This document shows, piece after piece, positions 33,212 through 41,951 of a DNA stretch of 59,966 nucleotides (the stretch's first letter is position 1; every line of letters starts with the position of its first letter). The stretch lies in NCBI GenBank assembly GCA_022510705.1, contig JAFLSX010000005.1, forward strand, positions 1-59,966. The letters run 5' to 3'. The stretch comes from Lachnospiraceae bacterium. Its GTDB lineage: Bacteria; Bacillota; Clostridia; Lachnospirales; Lachnospiraceae. A program made the position numbers and the translations under genes. Below the pieces are notes generated by a model that did no database searches, was not told the origin of the DNA, and worked only from the letters and a program-made list of their open reading frames with translations.

Positions 33212-35524
33212 ATGAAAGTAACCTTTGTGTCTAACTATATCAATCATCATCAGGCGCCCTTTTGCAAAGCTATGTATGAGAGACTGGGAGAGGACTATTG
33301 CTTTATCCAGACAGAGCCCATGGAGGAAGAAAGAGTCAGGATGGGATGGGATGCTTCCCTTACAGAACTTCCTTATGTGAGGAAGTACTATGAAGAGGAA
33401 ACCGCATGCAGGGAGTTGATAGAACAGAGTGATATTGTATTGTTTGGCGGTGTGGAGGATGAAAGTTATATTGAAGAACGACTGAAAAGCGGTAAAATTG
33501 TGGTGCGGTTAAGCGAAAGAATTTACAAGGAAGGACAGTGGAAAGCAGTCTCTCCCAGGGGGCTTGTAAAAAAATACAAGGATCATACCCGTTATCGGAA
33601 CAGTGAGGTGTATCTGCTCTGCTGCGGCGGTTATGTGGCAAGCGATTTTCACATTGTCCGTGCATATCCGGGAAAAATGTTTCGGTGGGGATATTTCCCT
33701 GCTTTTCGACGTCAGGATGTGGAGGCGTTACTGGACAAAAAACGACAAGAACGTCATAAAACTAAACAACTCTCCCTCCTTTGGGCGGGGCGTTTCATAG
33801 ACTGGAAGCACCCTGAGTATGCAATTCTTGCAGCAAAAAAACTGAAGGAAGCAGGGATTGCCTTCCGGCTGAATATGGTGGGCGGCGGTGAAATGGAAGT
33901 CCGGCTTAAGCAAATGACAGCTGAGTATGGGCTTGCGGAAGAAATCTGCTTTTGCGGATATCAAAAGCCGGAGGAAGTAAGAGCCCATATGGAGCAGGCG
34001 GATATTTTTCTCTTTACCAGCGATTACAAGGAGGGGTGGGGCGCCGTACTCAACGAAGCGATGAACAGTGCCTGTGCTGTTGTGGCAGGGCATGGTATTG
34101 GGGCGGTTCCCTATCTTTTGGAAGACGGCAGGAACGGACTGGTTTATAGAAACGGAAAGCTGTCAGGGTATCTGCAGGCGGTTCTGCGGCTGGCAAAGGA
34201 TGAGACGCTTAGGGAGAGCTTAGGGCGCAATGCCTATAATACCGTTGCTGGGGATTGGAATGCAGAAGCGGCGGCGGAACGTCTTTTAAGGTTCTGTGAC
34301 GGTCTGCTTGCGGGGAAGCTGCCTGTCTTTCGGTCCGGGCCCATGAGTCCGGCCCCTTTGATCGCACCAAAGAAAGGCTATGCCTATACGCATCAAAAAA
34401 AGAGCAGGATCTATGTATGCCATACCTTTTATCATGTGTATGTATCCCTGTTAAAGGAATTTGCATGTAAAAGGGAAGCAGAGGCGGCAAACAGAAGTTA
34501 CAGCCCGGCGGATATTGCCTTAAGCACCATGTCTACGGATTTTGGAAGACTGGGAGAGAGGCTGATCCGGACGGGGGTATTTAATGCGGTCATCACCCTG
34601 GAAGAGAAGCGGGAAGACTTTTTTCCCGAGCTTGCCAAATACCGTCAAAATTATCATAATATACTAAAGCATTTGATCAATCGCATGATCTTTACTAAGA
34701 AGCTGGCTAAATGCCAAATACCCTATATGACGGTGGATTTTAAAAGATATGAGGATATTTATGTGTTTTGTGACAGCGATCCCATAGGGTATTATTTAAA
34801 CTATAAAAAGATTCCATATCATGCAGTGGAGGACGGGTTAGACTGTTTAAAAAATCTGGACGATGCCTATGTGGCTAACAGCGGGCATTTTAAACTGAAA
34901 ACCTGGTTCTCCAGACACAATCTGATCTTTATCATGAACGGCTGGGGCAAATACTGCCTGGATATGGAGATTAACGACCGTTCCAAGGTTCCAACGGACT
35001 GTCCCCGCTTTGTGGAAGTTCCCAGAAAGCCTTTAGAGCAGGCCCTGACATCTTCCCAAAAGGAGATGATGGTACGGGCATTTATCGAGGATGCAAAGGA
35101 GTTGTTGCTGCAGCTTGCGAGAAAGCGCGAGGACGAGGAATTTGCTATGGTGCTGACGGAAGCTTTCCCAGAGGATGAGGATATTCGCAAAAAGGTCTGT
35201 CTGGATATGATAGAGCAGTATTGTCAAGGATATCGTGTCCTGATCAAGCCCCATCCCAGGGATGGAATCGACTATGCGGCACTGTGTCCGGATGCTGTTA
35301 TTCTGCGGGGGCGATTCCCCATTGAGGTGCTGAATTTCTTAGAGGGCGTGCGGATCAAGCGGGCGGTATCGATAATCACCAGCGCTATGGATGCTGTGGA
35401 TTTTGTGGAAGAAAAGATCAATTTAGGAGCCGGCTTCTGGGATGCCTATGAAGATCCCGAGAAGCATGCCTTTAATAAAAAAGCGGGCCTTAGTATTGCC
35501 AATGAAAAAGTAGTAAAATCGTAA
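33212..35524 (+). CDS. GT4 fused to a sialyltransferase-like (GT52/POLYST-like) domain
   Basis: 770 residues, two glycosyltransferases in one chain. The first (about 1-375) is a GT-B enzyme with LLWAGRFIDWKHPEYAI near 190 and DYKEGWGAVLNEAMNSA near 271. After a short linker the second (about 393-770) starts RIYVCHTFYHVYVSLLKEF, has VFCDSDPIGYYL, and the HP motif YRVLIKPHPRDGIDY near 673-687 with GRFPIEVLNFL after it. The HP motif is typical of bacterial sialyltransferases and polysialyltransferases. The Pse genes 5-11 kb downstream make CMP-Pse, so this domain is the best candidate for the Pse transferase. AGGAGAGG precedes ATG 33212. The family call for the second half is from memory of motifs. 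Confidence 0.7.
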   Translation: MKVTFVSNYINHHQAPFCKAMYERLGEDYCFIQTEPMEEERVRMGWDASLTELPYVRKYYEEETACRELIEQSDIVLFGGVEDESYIEERLKSGKIVVRLSERIYKEGQWKAVSPRGLVKKYKDHTRYRNSEVYLLCCGGYVASDFHIVRAYPGKMFRWGYFPAFRRQDVEALLDKKRQERHKTKQLSLLWAGRFIDWKHPEYAILAAKKLKEAGIAFRLNMVGGGEMEVRLKQMTAEYGLAEEICFCGYQKPEEVRAHMEQADIFLFTSDYKEGWGAVLNEAMNSACAVVAGHGIGAVPYLLEDGRNGLVYRNGKLSGYLQAVLRLAKDETLRESLGRNAYNTVAGDWNAEAAAERLLRFCDGLLAGKLPVFRSGPMSPAPLIAPKKGYAYTHQKKSRIYVCHTFYHVYVSLLKEFACKREAEAANRSYSPADIALSTMSTDFGRLGERLIRTGVFNAVITLEEKREDFFPELAKYRQNYHNILKHLINRMIFTKKLAKCQIPYMTVDFKRYEDIYVFCDSDPIGYYLNYKKIPYHAVEDGLDCLKNLDDAYVANSGHFKLKTWFSRHNLIFIMNGWGKYCLDMEINDRSKVPTDCPRFVEVPRKPLEQALTSSQKEMMVRAFIEDAKELLLQLARKREDEEFAMVLTEAFPEDEDIRKKVCLDMIEQYCQGYRVLIKPHPRDGIDYAALCPDAVILRGRFPIEVLNFLEGVRIKRAVSIITSAMDAVDFVEEKINLGAGFWDAYEDPEKHAFNKKAGLSIANEKVVKS

Positions 35525-35535
35525 CCGGAGGACAT

Positions 35536-37275
35536 ATGCGGAAAATATTAAAGAAGCTGAATATTCTGATGGACAAAAAACAGAAGCGTGCCATGGGCGG
35601 TCTTTTGTTTATGATGGTGATCTCTGCTTTTCTGGAAACGGGCGCGGTGATGATGGTCATGGCGGTGGTACAGCTGTTGGTAGATCCCGAAACCCTTGCA
35701 CAGGGGGAGATTTATCAAAAAATATGTAATTTACTCGGCTTAAGCGGAACGGTGCAATTTTCCGTGCTTGCCATGCTGTTTTTGATCCTTCTTTATGTGG
35801 CAAAAAATCTATTCCAGTTTTTTCTGCAAAGGAGCTTGTACCGTTTTGTCTTTGGTAACCAGTTTAAGACCGCGGCAAGTCTGATGAAAAATTTTGTAAA
35901 GCGGGATTATGAGTATTATCTGCATGCGGAGACAGCTGTGATCCAGCGCAGCATTACTGCGGATGTCAGCAATATGTATGCTCTCATCCTTGCACTTTTG
36001 CAGATCGCCTCGGAAACTATCGTAGCCATATTTCTGGTGATTGCGCTGGCACTACAGGATCCCGTGATGACGGTAGTAGTGGCAGTGCTTTTGGTGGTAA
36101 CGCTGTTTGTGATCAAAAGAATCATTAAGCCGATCATGAACAGAACCGGTAAGGAAAATCAGGATTACGGTGCGGATATGTTTTCCAAGATTGCCCAGAC
36201 CATACAGGGCATTAAAGAGATCAAGGTGGCCGGCAGGGAGCAGTATTTTATCGAAGAGTATGAAAAAGTGGGACGTGGTTATGTAAGGGCAATGGAACGA
36301 TATAACCTATTTAACAACACCCCCAAGCTGCTAATTGAAACAGTTTGTATCGCAGGGCTTTTAGGCTATATTCTGGTACTGATCGTAACAGGAGCTGATG
36401 TGTCCGGTATGATTTCCCTGTTTGCTGCTTTCGGCATCGCGGCAATGCGGTTGTTGCCGGCAGCAAGCAGGATTAATAACCAGATGACCAGCATGGCGTT
36501 CAATGAGCCTTTCTTTTTCAATGTGAATGATAATCTGGTAGAGGAAACGGATGCCGAGCATACGGATATTTCCTACGCAGTATCCGCTAAGGAGAAGCTG
36601 CCGGTGGAAAAAGAGGTCAGACTCTGCGACATTACTTATCACTATCCTCAGTCCGACAGGTTGATCTTCGACCATGCGGACATGAATATTCCCATTGGAA
36701 AATCCATCGGTGTAGTGGGAACCAGCGGTGCCGGTAAGACTACGATCATTGATATTTTATTGGGACTTTTACAGCTGCAGGAGGGAAAAGTTTTAGCGGA
36801 CGGTGTGGATATCCGGACACGGTATCGGGAATGGCTTGCCAACGTAGGTTATATTCCTCAGATGATCTTTCTTTTGGATGCGGATATTCGTAAAAATGTA
36901 GCCTTTGGTGTGCCGGAGGAGGAAATAGACGAGGAAAGATTGTGGTATGCCTTAAAGGAGGCACAGTTGGACGACTTTGTGAAGCTTTTGCCGGAAGATG
37001 TGTATACAGGCATCGGAGAGAGGGGCATCCGGCTGTCCGGCGGACAGAGGCAGAGGATTGGTATTGCCCGTGCACTGTATAACGATCCGGAGGTTTTGAT
37101 TCTGGACGAGGCAACTTCAGCATTAGACAATGAAACCGAGACCGCCATTATGGATTCTATCAACCATCTGCACGGCAAAAAGACATTGATCATCATAGCA
37201 CACCGATTGCAGACGATTCAAAAGTGTGACATGGTATTTAGGGTGGAGAACGGTAAAATTATCCGGGAGCAATAA
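35536..37275 (+). CDS. ABC half-transporter, PglK/MsbA-like lipid-linked glycan flippase
   Basis: 579 residues: six-helix transmembrane domain (about 20-320) fused to an ATPase. Walker A GTSGAGKTT near 394-402, Q-loop GYIPQ, signature LSGGQRQRIGIARAL near 499, Walker B VLILDEATSALD near 518 and H-loop IIAHRLQ. The N-terminus (LDKKQKRAMGGLLFMMVISAFLE-like) and the absence of a substrate-specific peptidase domain fit the PglK group, which flips undecaprenyl-diphosphate oligosaccharides. CCGGAGG precedes ATG 35536, 11 bases after the GT4-GT52-like gene. It would supply repeat units to the EpsG-type polymerase. Export of another lipid is possible. Confidence 0.82.
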   Translation: MRKILKKLNILMDKKQKRAMGGLLFMMVISAFLETGAVMMVMAVVQLLVDPETLAQGEIYQKICNLLGLSGTVQFSVLAMLFLILLYVAKNLFQFFLQRSLYRFVFGNQFKTAASLMKNFVKRDYEYYLHAETAVIQRSITADVSNMYALILALLQIASETIVAIFLVIALALQDPVMTVVVAVLLVVTLFVIKRIIKPIMNRTGKENQDYGADMFSKIAQTIQGIKEIKVAGREQYFIEEYEKVGRGYVRAMERYNLFNNTPKLLIETVCIAGLLGYILVLIVTGADVSGMISLFAAFGIAAMRLLPAASRINNQMTSMAFNEPFFFNVNDNLVEETDAEHTDISYAVSAKEKLPVEKEVRLCDITYHYPQSDRLIFDHADMNIPIGKSIGVVGTSGAGKTTIIDILLGLLQLQEGKVLADGVDIRTRYREWLANVGYIPQMIFLLDADIRKNVAFGVPEEEIDEERLWYALKEAQLDDFVKLLPEDVYTGIGERGIRLSGGQRQRIGIARALYNDPEVLILDEATSALDNETETAIMDSINHLHGKKTLIIIAHRLQTIQKCDMVFRVENGKIIREQ

Positions 37276-37299
37276 CAGAGATGTTCTTGGAGGAAACGC

Positions 37300-39060
37300 A
37301 TGGGAAAAGGTATTGTTAAAAAATTAAATAAAACGATTCTTTGGCTGGATACGGCGCCGCTTTGGTGGATTTTTTTCTTATTGTTTGCTGTAGTGTTTTC
37401 TTTGTTTCTCATTTTGGGTGAGGGCAGTGTATTTGAGTACCATGACCAGTTGGATGAATCTATGATGAACATGGTCTTGACAGCAAGGCATTTGGGCGAC
37501 GGACTATCGGTCTTACCGGAGATGATGGGTGGGATCAATGCGGACGGCTTACAGCCGGCCGGAGTGCTATTTGTTCCTTTATTCTGTATACTTCCCACAT
37601 TTTGGGCATTTGTTCTGCAGTATGCGATCGTCTTTGCGGCGGGCTTTTTTGGAATGTATCTGTGCGTAAAGGAGATGACGGAAAGCAGCATCTTGGCTTT
37701 AATTGCGGCAGGATGTTTTTGTATACTCCCCTTATATCCTATTTACGGATTGTCGGAAATGGGTATACCTCTGGTACTGTATTGCTTTATAAAACTGTGG
37801 AAAGGTACAAAACCATGGCCCTTCCTTTTGCTTCTTCTTTTGTTTGGACTTACCAGTCATTTAGTGTGTACAGGATATGTAGTGTTGGGATTATGGGCCC
37901 TGGGGCTGATGATATCCCTTCTGTGTAAGCGAAAAAGCGAGTGGCTTGCAGTTGCCTTTTTTTTATTGATAGGCGTGTATATAGCGGTGAACTATCATTT
38001 ATTTGTTGAGCTTTTTCTGGGTAGCAGTGATTATATAAGCCACAGAGAGGAGATGGTGACTTATGCCATGCCTTTTTGGGAAACGGTATGGGATGTGTTT
38101 GTATCCAGTGCCCAGCATGCACCGTCATTGCACAAATATTTGATCATACCCATAGCAGGTATTTTAATAGCAGGTAGATTTGGCCTTAAGAATATGAGTG
38201 ACGAAGTGCGTATTTCGTATTATAAGGCATTGGGAGGCGGCCTGTTTCTCATAGCCATTGCTCTGTTCTACGGTATTTGTAAATGGCAGCCTTTCGTGAA
38301 TATCAAAAACGATCTGAGCGGGTTCCTGCATTATTTTCAAATAGAGAGGTTCTATTGGCTGTATCCTGCGGGGTGGTATCTGGAGATGGCGCTGTGCTTT
38401 TCGCTTTTATGGAAACTGCGGGTAAGCGGTAGGCGGGCAGCTTTGATAAATGCTCCCATAGTGAAGCTGTTGGTAATCGTGGTGTTGGTTTGTCCTACTT
38501 TATTGCTGATCGCGAAACGTTCTGTCTTTTATATGAATGTAAGCCAGTATCTCAACGGTTCCGGCATTACGGGGTATATCTCATGGGAAAGTTATTATTC
38601 GGAAGATCTGATGCAGGAGCTGGAAAACGCTATCGGCAGGGATATCACGACTTACAGGATAGCACATGTGGGAATCAGTCCGTCACCTTCACTGATGCAT
38701 GGGTTTTATACGGTTGACGGATATTCCAATAACTATCCGCTGGAATATAAGCATCATTTCAGGCAGGTTATTGAGAGGGAATTAGAAAAAGACGAGCCGG
38801 CCCGATTATATTTTGACAACTGGGGGAATCGCTGTTATTTGTTTACCGGAACTACGGGAAGTGCATGGATGCTGGGAAAGAACTCTCAAATTGTCTATGA
38901 AAAACTGGAGTTTGACATGGAGACGCTGAAAGAATTGGGCTGTGAATATCTCTTTTCCTGTGGCGTGATTGAAAATGCGGAAGAACTGAATCTTGTCAGT
39001 ATGGGCTATTACGAGACAGAAAGCAGTTATTGGGGAATATGGCTTTATAGACTGCAATAG
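37300..39060 (+). CDS. GT-C-like membrane protein (DUF6044-like)
   Basis: 586 residues, about 11 helices up to residue 415, then a soluble C-terminal domain. FEYHDQLDESMMNMV near residues 44-58 follows the first helix and supplies the acidic outer-loop residues expected for GT-C enzymes. From memory it resembles the DUF6044 group. GGAGGAAA precedes ATG 37300. The soluble tail (ITTYRIAHVGISPSPSLMHG and YSNNYPLEYKHHF) resembles those of related surface glycosyltransferase candidates. Likely transfers a lipid-linked sugar outside the membrane; substrate unknown. Confidence 0.6.
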   Translation: MGKGIVKKLNKTILWLDTAPLWWIFFLLFAVVFSLFLILGEGSVFEYHDQLDESMMNMVLTARHLGDGLSVLPEMMGGINADGLQPAGVLFVPLFCILPTFWAFVLQYAIVFAAGFFGMYLCVKEMTESSILALIAAGCFCILPLYPIYGLSEMGIPLVLYCFIKLWKGTKPWPFLLLLLLFGLTSHLVCTGYVVLGLWALGLMISLLCKRKSEWLAVAFFLLIGVYIAVNYHLFVELFLGSSDYISHREEMVTYAMPFWETVWDVFVSSAQHAPSLHKYLIIPIAGILIAGRFGLKNMSDEVRISYYKALGGGLFLIAIALFYGICKWQPFVNIKNDLSGFLHYFQIERFYWLYPAGWYLEMALCFSLLWKLRVSGRRAALINAPIVKLLVIVVLVCPTLLLIAKRSVFYMNVSQYLNGSGITGYISWESYYSEDLMQELENAIGRDITTYRIAHVGISPSPSLMHGFYTVDGYSNNYPLEYKHHFRQVIERELEKDEPARLYFDNWGNRCYLFTGTTGSAWMLGKNSQIVYEKLEFDMETLKELGCEYLFSCGVIENAEELNLVSMGYYETESSYWGIWLYRLQ

Positions 39061-39077
39061 CTTTTCTCGGGGATTTG

Positions 39078-39086
39078 TGATAGAAT
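39078..39086 (+). promoter_or_regulatory. possible extended -10 promoter before the GT2/pse genes
   Basis: TGA TAGAAT (39078-39086) lies 50 bases before the GT2 start. No -35 hexamer is recognisable 16-18 bases upstream, so this rests on the extended -10 alone. Confidence 0.3.
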
Positions 39087-39136
39087 GACGCAGGAACAAA
39101 GATATACCCTACAAAATTGTAGTGAGGAAACCTTAC

Positions 39137-40168
39137 GTGAAACTGAGTATAGTAGTGCCTGTTTATAATATGGCGGCGGACGGGAAACTGAATTATTGTA
39201 TGGATTCTCTGTTGGCACAGACCCTGACAGATTATGAAATCATTGCGGTGGACGATGCCTCCACGGATCATTCATTGGAGATCCTGCGGGAGTATGAAAG
39301 CAAGTATCCAAAGCAGGTGCGGGTAATTGCGTCTTCTGAAAATCACCGTCAGGGCGGAGCCAGAAATTTGGGGATCCGGGCGGCGCAGGGCGAGTATCTG
39401 GGAATGATGGACAGTGATGACTGGGCCTCGCCGGATATGTTTTTGAAGCTCTTAAAAAAGGCTGAAGAAACCGGTGCGGATGTAGTGGGCTGTGATTACA
39501 GTCTGGTAGGGAAACATACCATAGAGCCCGGGAAAACGGTCCGGATGAATATTCCGGAGCAGACAGGAGAACTGACAAAAGAGAAAAAGAAACTGCTCCT
39601 GTTACAGCCCGGCAGCATGGTGGTAAAAATATACCGCAGGGATATCATCGTAAAAAATGAGCTTTGGTTTCCCGAGGACATTTTTTACGAGGATAACTGC
39701 ATGTCACCGCTTTGGCTTTTGTTTTGTACCCATTTTGAACGGGTGGATGAGCCGCTTTACTATTATTACCAGCATGAAGTTTCTACGGTGCATGTCGTTT
39801 CTCTAAGCAGATTGAGGGACCGTATGACGGCTATGGAACTTTTGGTGGAGAAATGCAAAAAATACGGATTCTATGAGGAATATCTTCCGGAACTGGAATT
39901 TAAATTTACACAGCTTTATTTTGTAAATACCCTCTTTAGTTGTATGGGGGGAGTTATGAAAAGAAAATACCGCTTTGTAGGTGAACTTTGCCGGGGGCAG
40001 AAACAATATTTTCCGGACTTTGGGAAAAATACCTATTATTGTGAGCGGATAGATGCGGAAGAGCAGAAACTGATCAGACTGTTGATGAAATCCCGTATGA
40101 TGTTTTTTGCATACTATTATGCACTGCGTACTTACAGAAAACTTCGAAAGCAATTTTTCAAGAAATAG
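39137..40168 (+). CDS. GT2 family glycosyltransferase
   Basis: 343 residues, GT-A fold: KLSIVVPVYNMAADG, AVDDASTDHSLEIL near residue 42, GGARNLGIRAAQGEYLGMMDSDDWA near 74-98 with the D-S-D-D metal motif, and EDIFYEDNCMSPLWL near 180 as the catalytic-base region. The C-terminal part is basic and Tyr-rich. I prefer GTG 39137, which has GAGGA (39124-39128) 8 bases upstream; the alternative GTG at 39122 has no site before it and overlaps this one. The pseF gene follows 14 bases later, so it may act in the same glycan as Pse. Confidence 0.83.
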   Translation: MKLSIVVPVYNMAADGKLNYCMDSLLAQTLTDYEIIAVDDASTDHSLEILREYESKYPKQVRVIASSENHRQGGARNLGIRAAQGEYLGMMDSDDWASPDMFLKLLKKAEETGADVVGCDYSLVGKHTIEPGKTVRMNIPEQTGELTKEKKKLLLLQPGSMVVKIYRRDIIVKNELWFPEDIFYEDNCMSPLWLLFCTHFERVDEPLYYYYQHEVSTVHVVSLSRLRDRMTAMELLVEKCKKYGFYEEYLPELEFKFTQLYFVNTLFSCMGGVMKRKYRFVGELCRGQKQYFPDFGKNTYYCERIDAEEQKLIRLLMKSRMMFFAYYYALRTYRKLRKQFFKK

Positions 40169-40182
40169 AAAGGTGTACCAAT

Positions 40183-40884
40183 ATGGATAACAACAAAACT
40201 GCGGTTGCGATCATTACCGCAAGAGGTGGAAGTAAGCGGATTCCGAAAAAAAATGTGAAACCTTTTTTAGGAAAACCGATCATTCTGTATTCGATACAGG
40301 CAGCATTGTCGTCCGGTATTTTTGATGAAGTGATGGTATCCACGGACGATGAAGAAATTGCCGAGCTTGCTAAAGCGGCGGGAGCGTCAGTGCCTTTTCT
40401 GCGCAGCGAAGAGGCAGCGAACGACCATGCCACAACAGCAGATGTACTGTGGGAAGTTTTTAGTACATACCGCGAGCAGGGCAGAAACTTTGATTATGCC
40501 TGCTGCATATATCCTACCGCACCGTTTGTATCCGGTGAAAAGTTGAGAAAAGCAATGACGATGCTGCAAGAAGCGGAGGCGGACAGTCTGCTTCCTGTGG
40601 TGCGTTTCAGCTTTCCGCCTCAAAGGAGTGTAGTGCTGCGGGACGGATTTCTGTCCTTTCGCTGGCCGGAGCATATGAATTCCCGTTCTCAGGATTTAGA
40701 ACCTTTTTATCATGATGCGGGGCAGTTTTACTGTATGAAGGTGAGCAGCTTTTTGGAGCAGAAGCGTTTGGTGATGGATAAGACCATTCCATTTGAACTG
40801 CCCGAGCTGGAGGTACAGGATATTGATACTCTTCAGGACTGGGAGATCGCGGAAGTAAAGTATCAGATCTTGCACAGGGAGTAG
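40183..40884 (+). CDS. pseF: pseudaminic acid cytidylyltransferase PseF
   Basis: 233-residue CTP-dependent enzyme activating the nonulosonic acid to its CMP form. The nucleotide loop is AIITARGGSKRIPKKNVKPFLGKP, followed by SIQAALSSGIFDEVMVSTDDEEIA. The late stretch WPEHMNSRSQDLEPFYHDAGQ is characteristic of PseF and separates it from NeuA and LegF. GAAAGGTG precedes ATG 40183. pseI, pseG and pseC follow within 5 kb, which supports pseudaminic rather than sialic acid. An acyltransferase gene separates it from pseI. Confidence 0.93.
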   Translation: MDNNKTAVAIITARGGSKRIPKKNVKPFLGKPIILYSIQAALSSGIFDEVMVSTDDEEIAELAKAAGASVPFLRSEEAANDHATTADVLWEVFSTYREQGRNFDYACCIYPTAPFVSGEKLRKAMTMLQEAEADSLLPVVRFSFPPQRSVVLRDGFLSFRWPEHMNSRSQDLEPFYHDAGQFYCMKVSSFLEQKRLVMDKTIPFELPELEVQDIDTLQDWEIAEVKYQILHRE

Positions 40885-40889
40885 AAGCT

Positions 40890-41936
40890 ATGGAACAAGA
40901 GAGAGCGGCTTATTTGGATTTTCTCCGAGTGGCGGCATGTATTTTGGTAATCATGACGCATGTGTCAGCTTCCTTTATACAGAAAATCCCGGTGGAAAGC
41001 GTTAACTTTAAAGTAATGAATGCCTTTGACTGTTTTTCCATATTGGGCGTACCGCTGTTTGTCATGATCAGTGGAGCGTTGATGCTTTCGAACAGACAGG
41101 AAGAAGATATCAGAAAGTTATATGGTAAAAAGCTGCTTAGACTTGCCATACTGTATTTTTTCTGGCTGCTGTTTTATAATACAGTTACTTTTATTGAGGA
41201 TGGTACGCCGGTCAGTTTTGAGAATATAAAGCAGGAAATCGTGTTGGATGCACTGCTGGGAAAGGGTATGTACCATTTGTGGTTTTTACCCATGCTCATC
41301 TCCCTGTATCTCATTACACCCTTTATTCGAGAATTTGCAGCAGATTTGAAAAAATGTATATTGTTTCTTTCCCTGTATTTTTTCTTTGGAATGCTGATTC
41401 CCACAGCGCTCCTGTTCGATTTTCCCTATCGGACAATCGTGACAAGTCTTTATGAACGGCTGGATAACTATTTATTTATGGGGTATCTGGGGTACTATGT
41501 GCTGGGACATGTTCTGCATGAATTTCTACCCAGGCTCAAAGGGCGGTATCAGCTTGGCATAGCAGGCGTCGGATTGTTATCATTTGGAATAGAGGTGTAT
41601 GTCTGCAATCTGTATTCCGAAAGGGAAGGTGAACTCTCCATAATCTTAAATAATCCGCTGTTGCTTACGGCGTTTCTTTCCACTGCGGCGCTTTTTATTT
41701 TGGCAAAGCATCTTACCTACCGGAGGGAGAAACTTTGGAGATGGCTTCAGCGTTATACTTTGGGAATTTATCTGCTGCATCCTTTTTTGCTGCAGATGAG
41801 CAGAAAGCTGGGTTGGACCACGCTGTTTGCACCTGCCGCTATAGCCATTCCGCTTTCGGTGGTGCTGATGGCAATACTCACTTTTATTCCGGTGTATCTG
41901 CTTTCTAAGATTCCCGGCATACGAAAATGGATTTAG
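40890..41936 (+). CDS. acyltransferase 3 family membrane protein
   Basis: 348 residues with about ten helices. The family start is RAAYLDFLRVAACILVIMTHVSA with the early His; MYHLWFLPMLISLYLITP near 128-145 and YTLGIYLLHPFLLQ near 289 are the other typical motifs. GGGAG precedes ATG 40890, 5 bases after pseF. Its position inside the pse gene set suggests O-acetylation of Pse or of the sugar that carries it, but this is from context only. Confidence 0.87.
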   Translation: MEQERAAYLDFLRVAACILVIMTHVSASFIQKIPVESVNFKVMNAFDCFSILGVPLFVMISGALMLSNRQEEDIRKLYGKKLLRLAILYFFWLLFYNTVTFIEDGTPVSFENIKQEIVLDALLGKGMYHLWFLPMLISLYLITPFIREFAADLKKCILFLSLYFFFGMLIPTALLFDFPYRTIVTSLYERLDNYLFMGYLGYYVLGHVLHEFLPRLKGRYQLGIAGVGLLSFGIEVYVCNLYSEREGELSIILNNPLLLTAFLSTAALFILAKHLTYRREKLWRWLQRYTLGIYLLHPFLLQMSRKLGWTTLFAPAAIAIPLSVVLMAILTFIPVYLLSKIPGIRKWI

Positions 41937-41951
41937 AATGGGGGTATGAGC

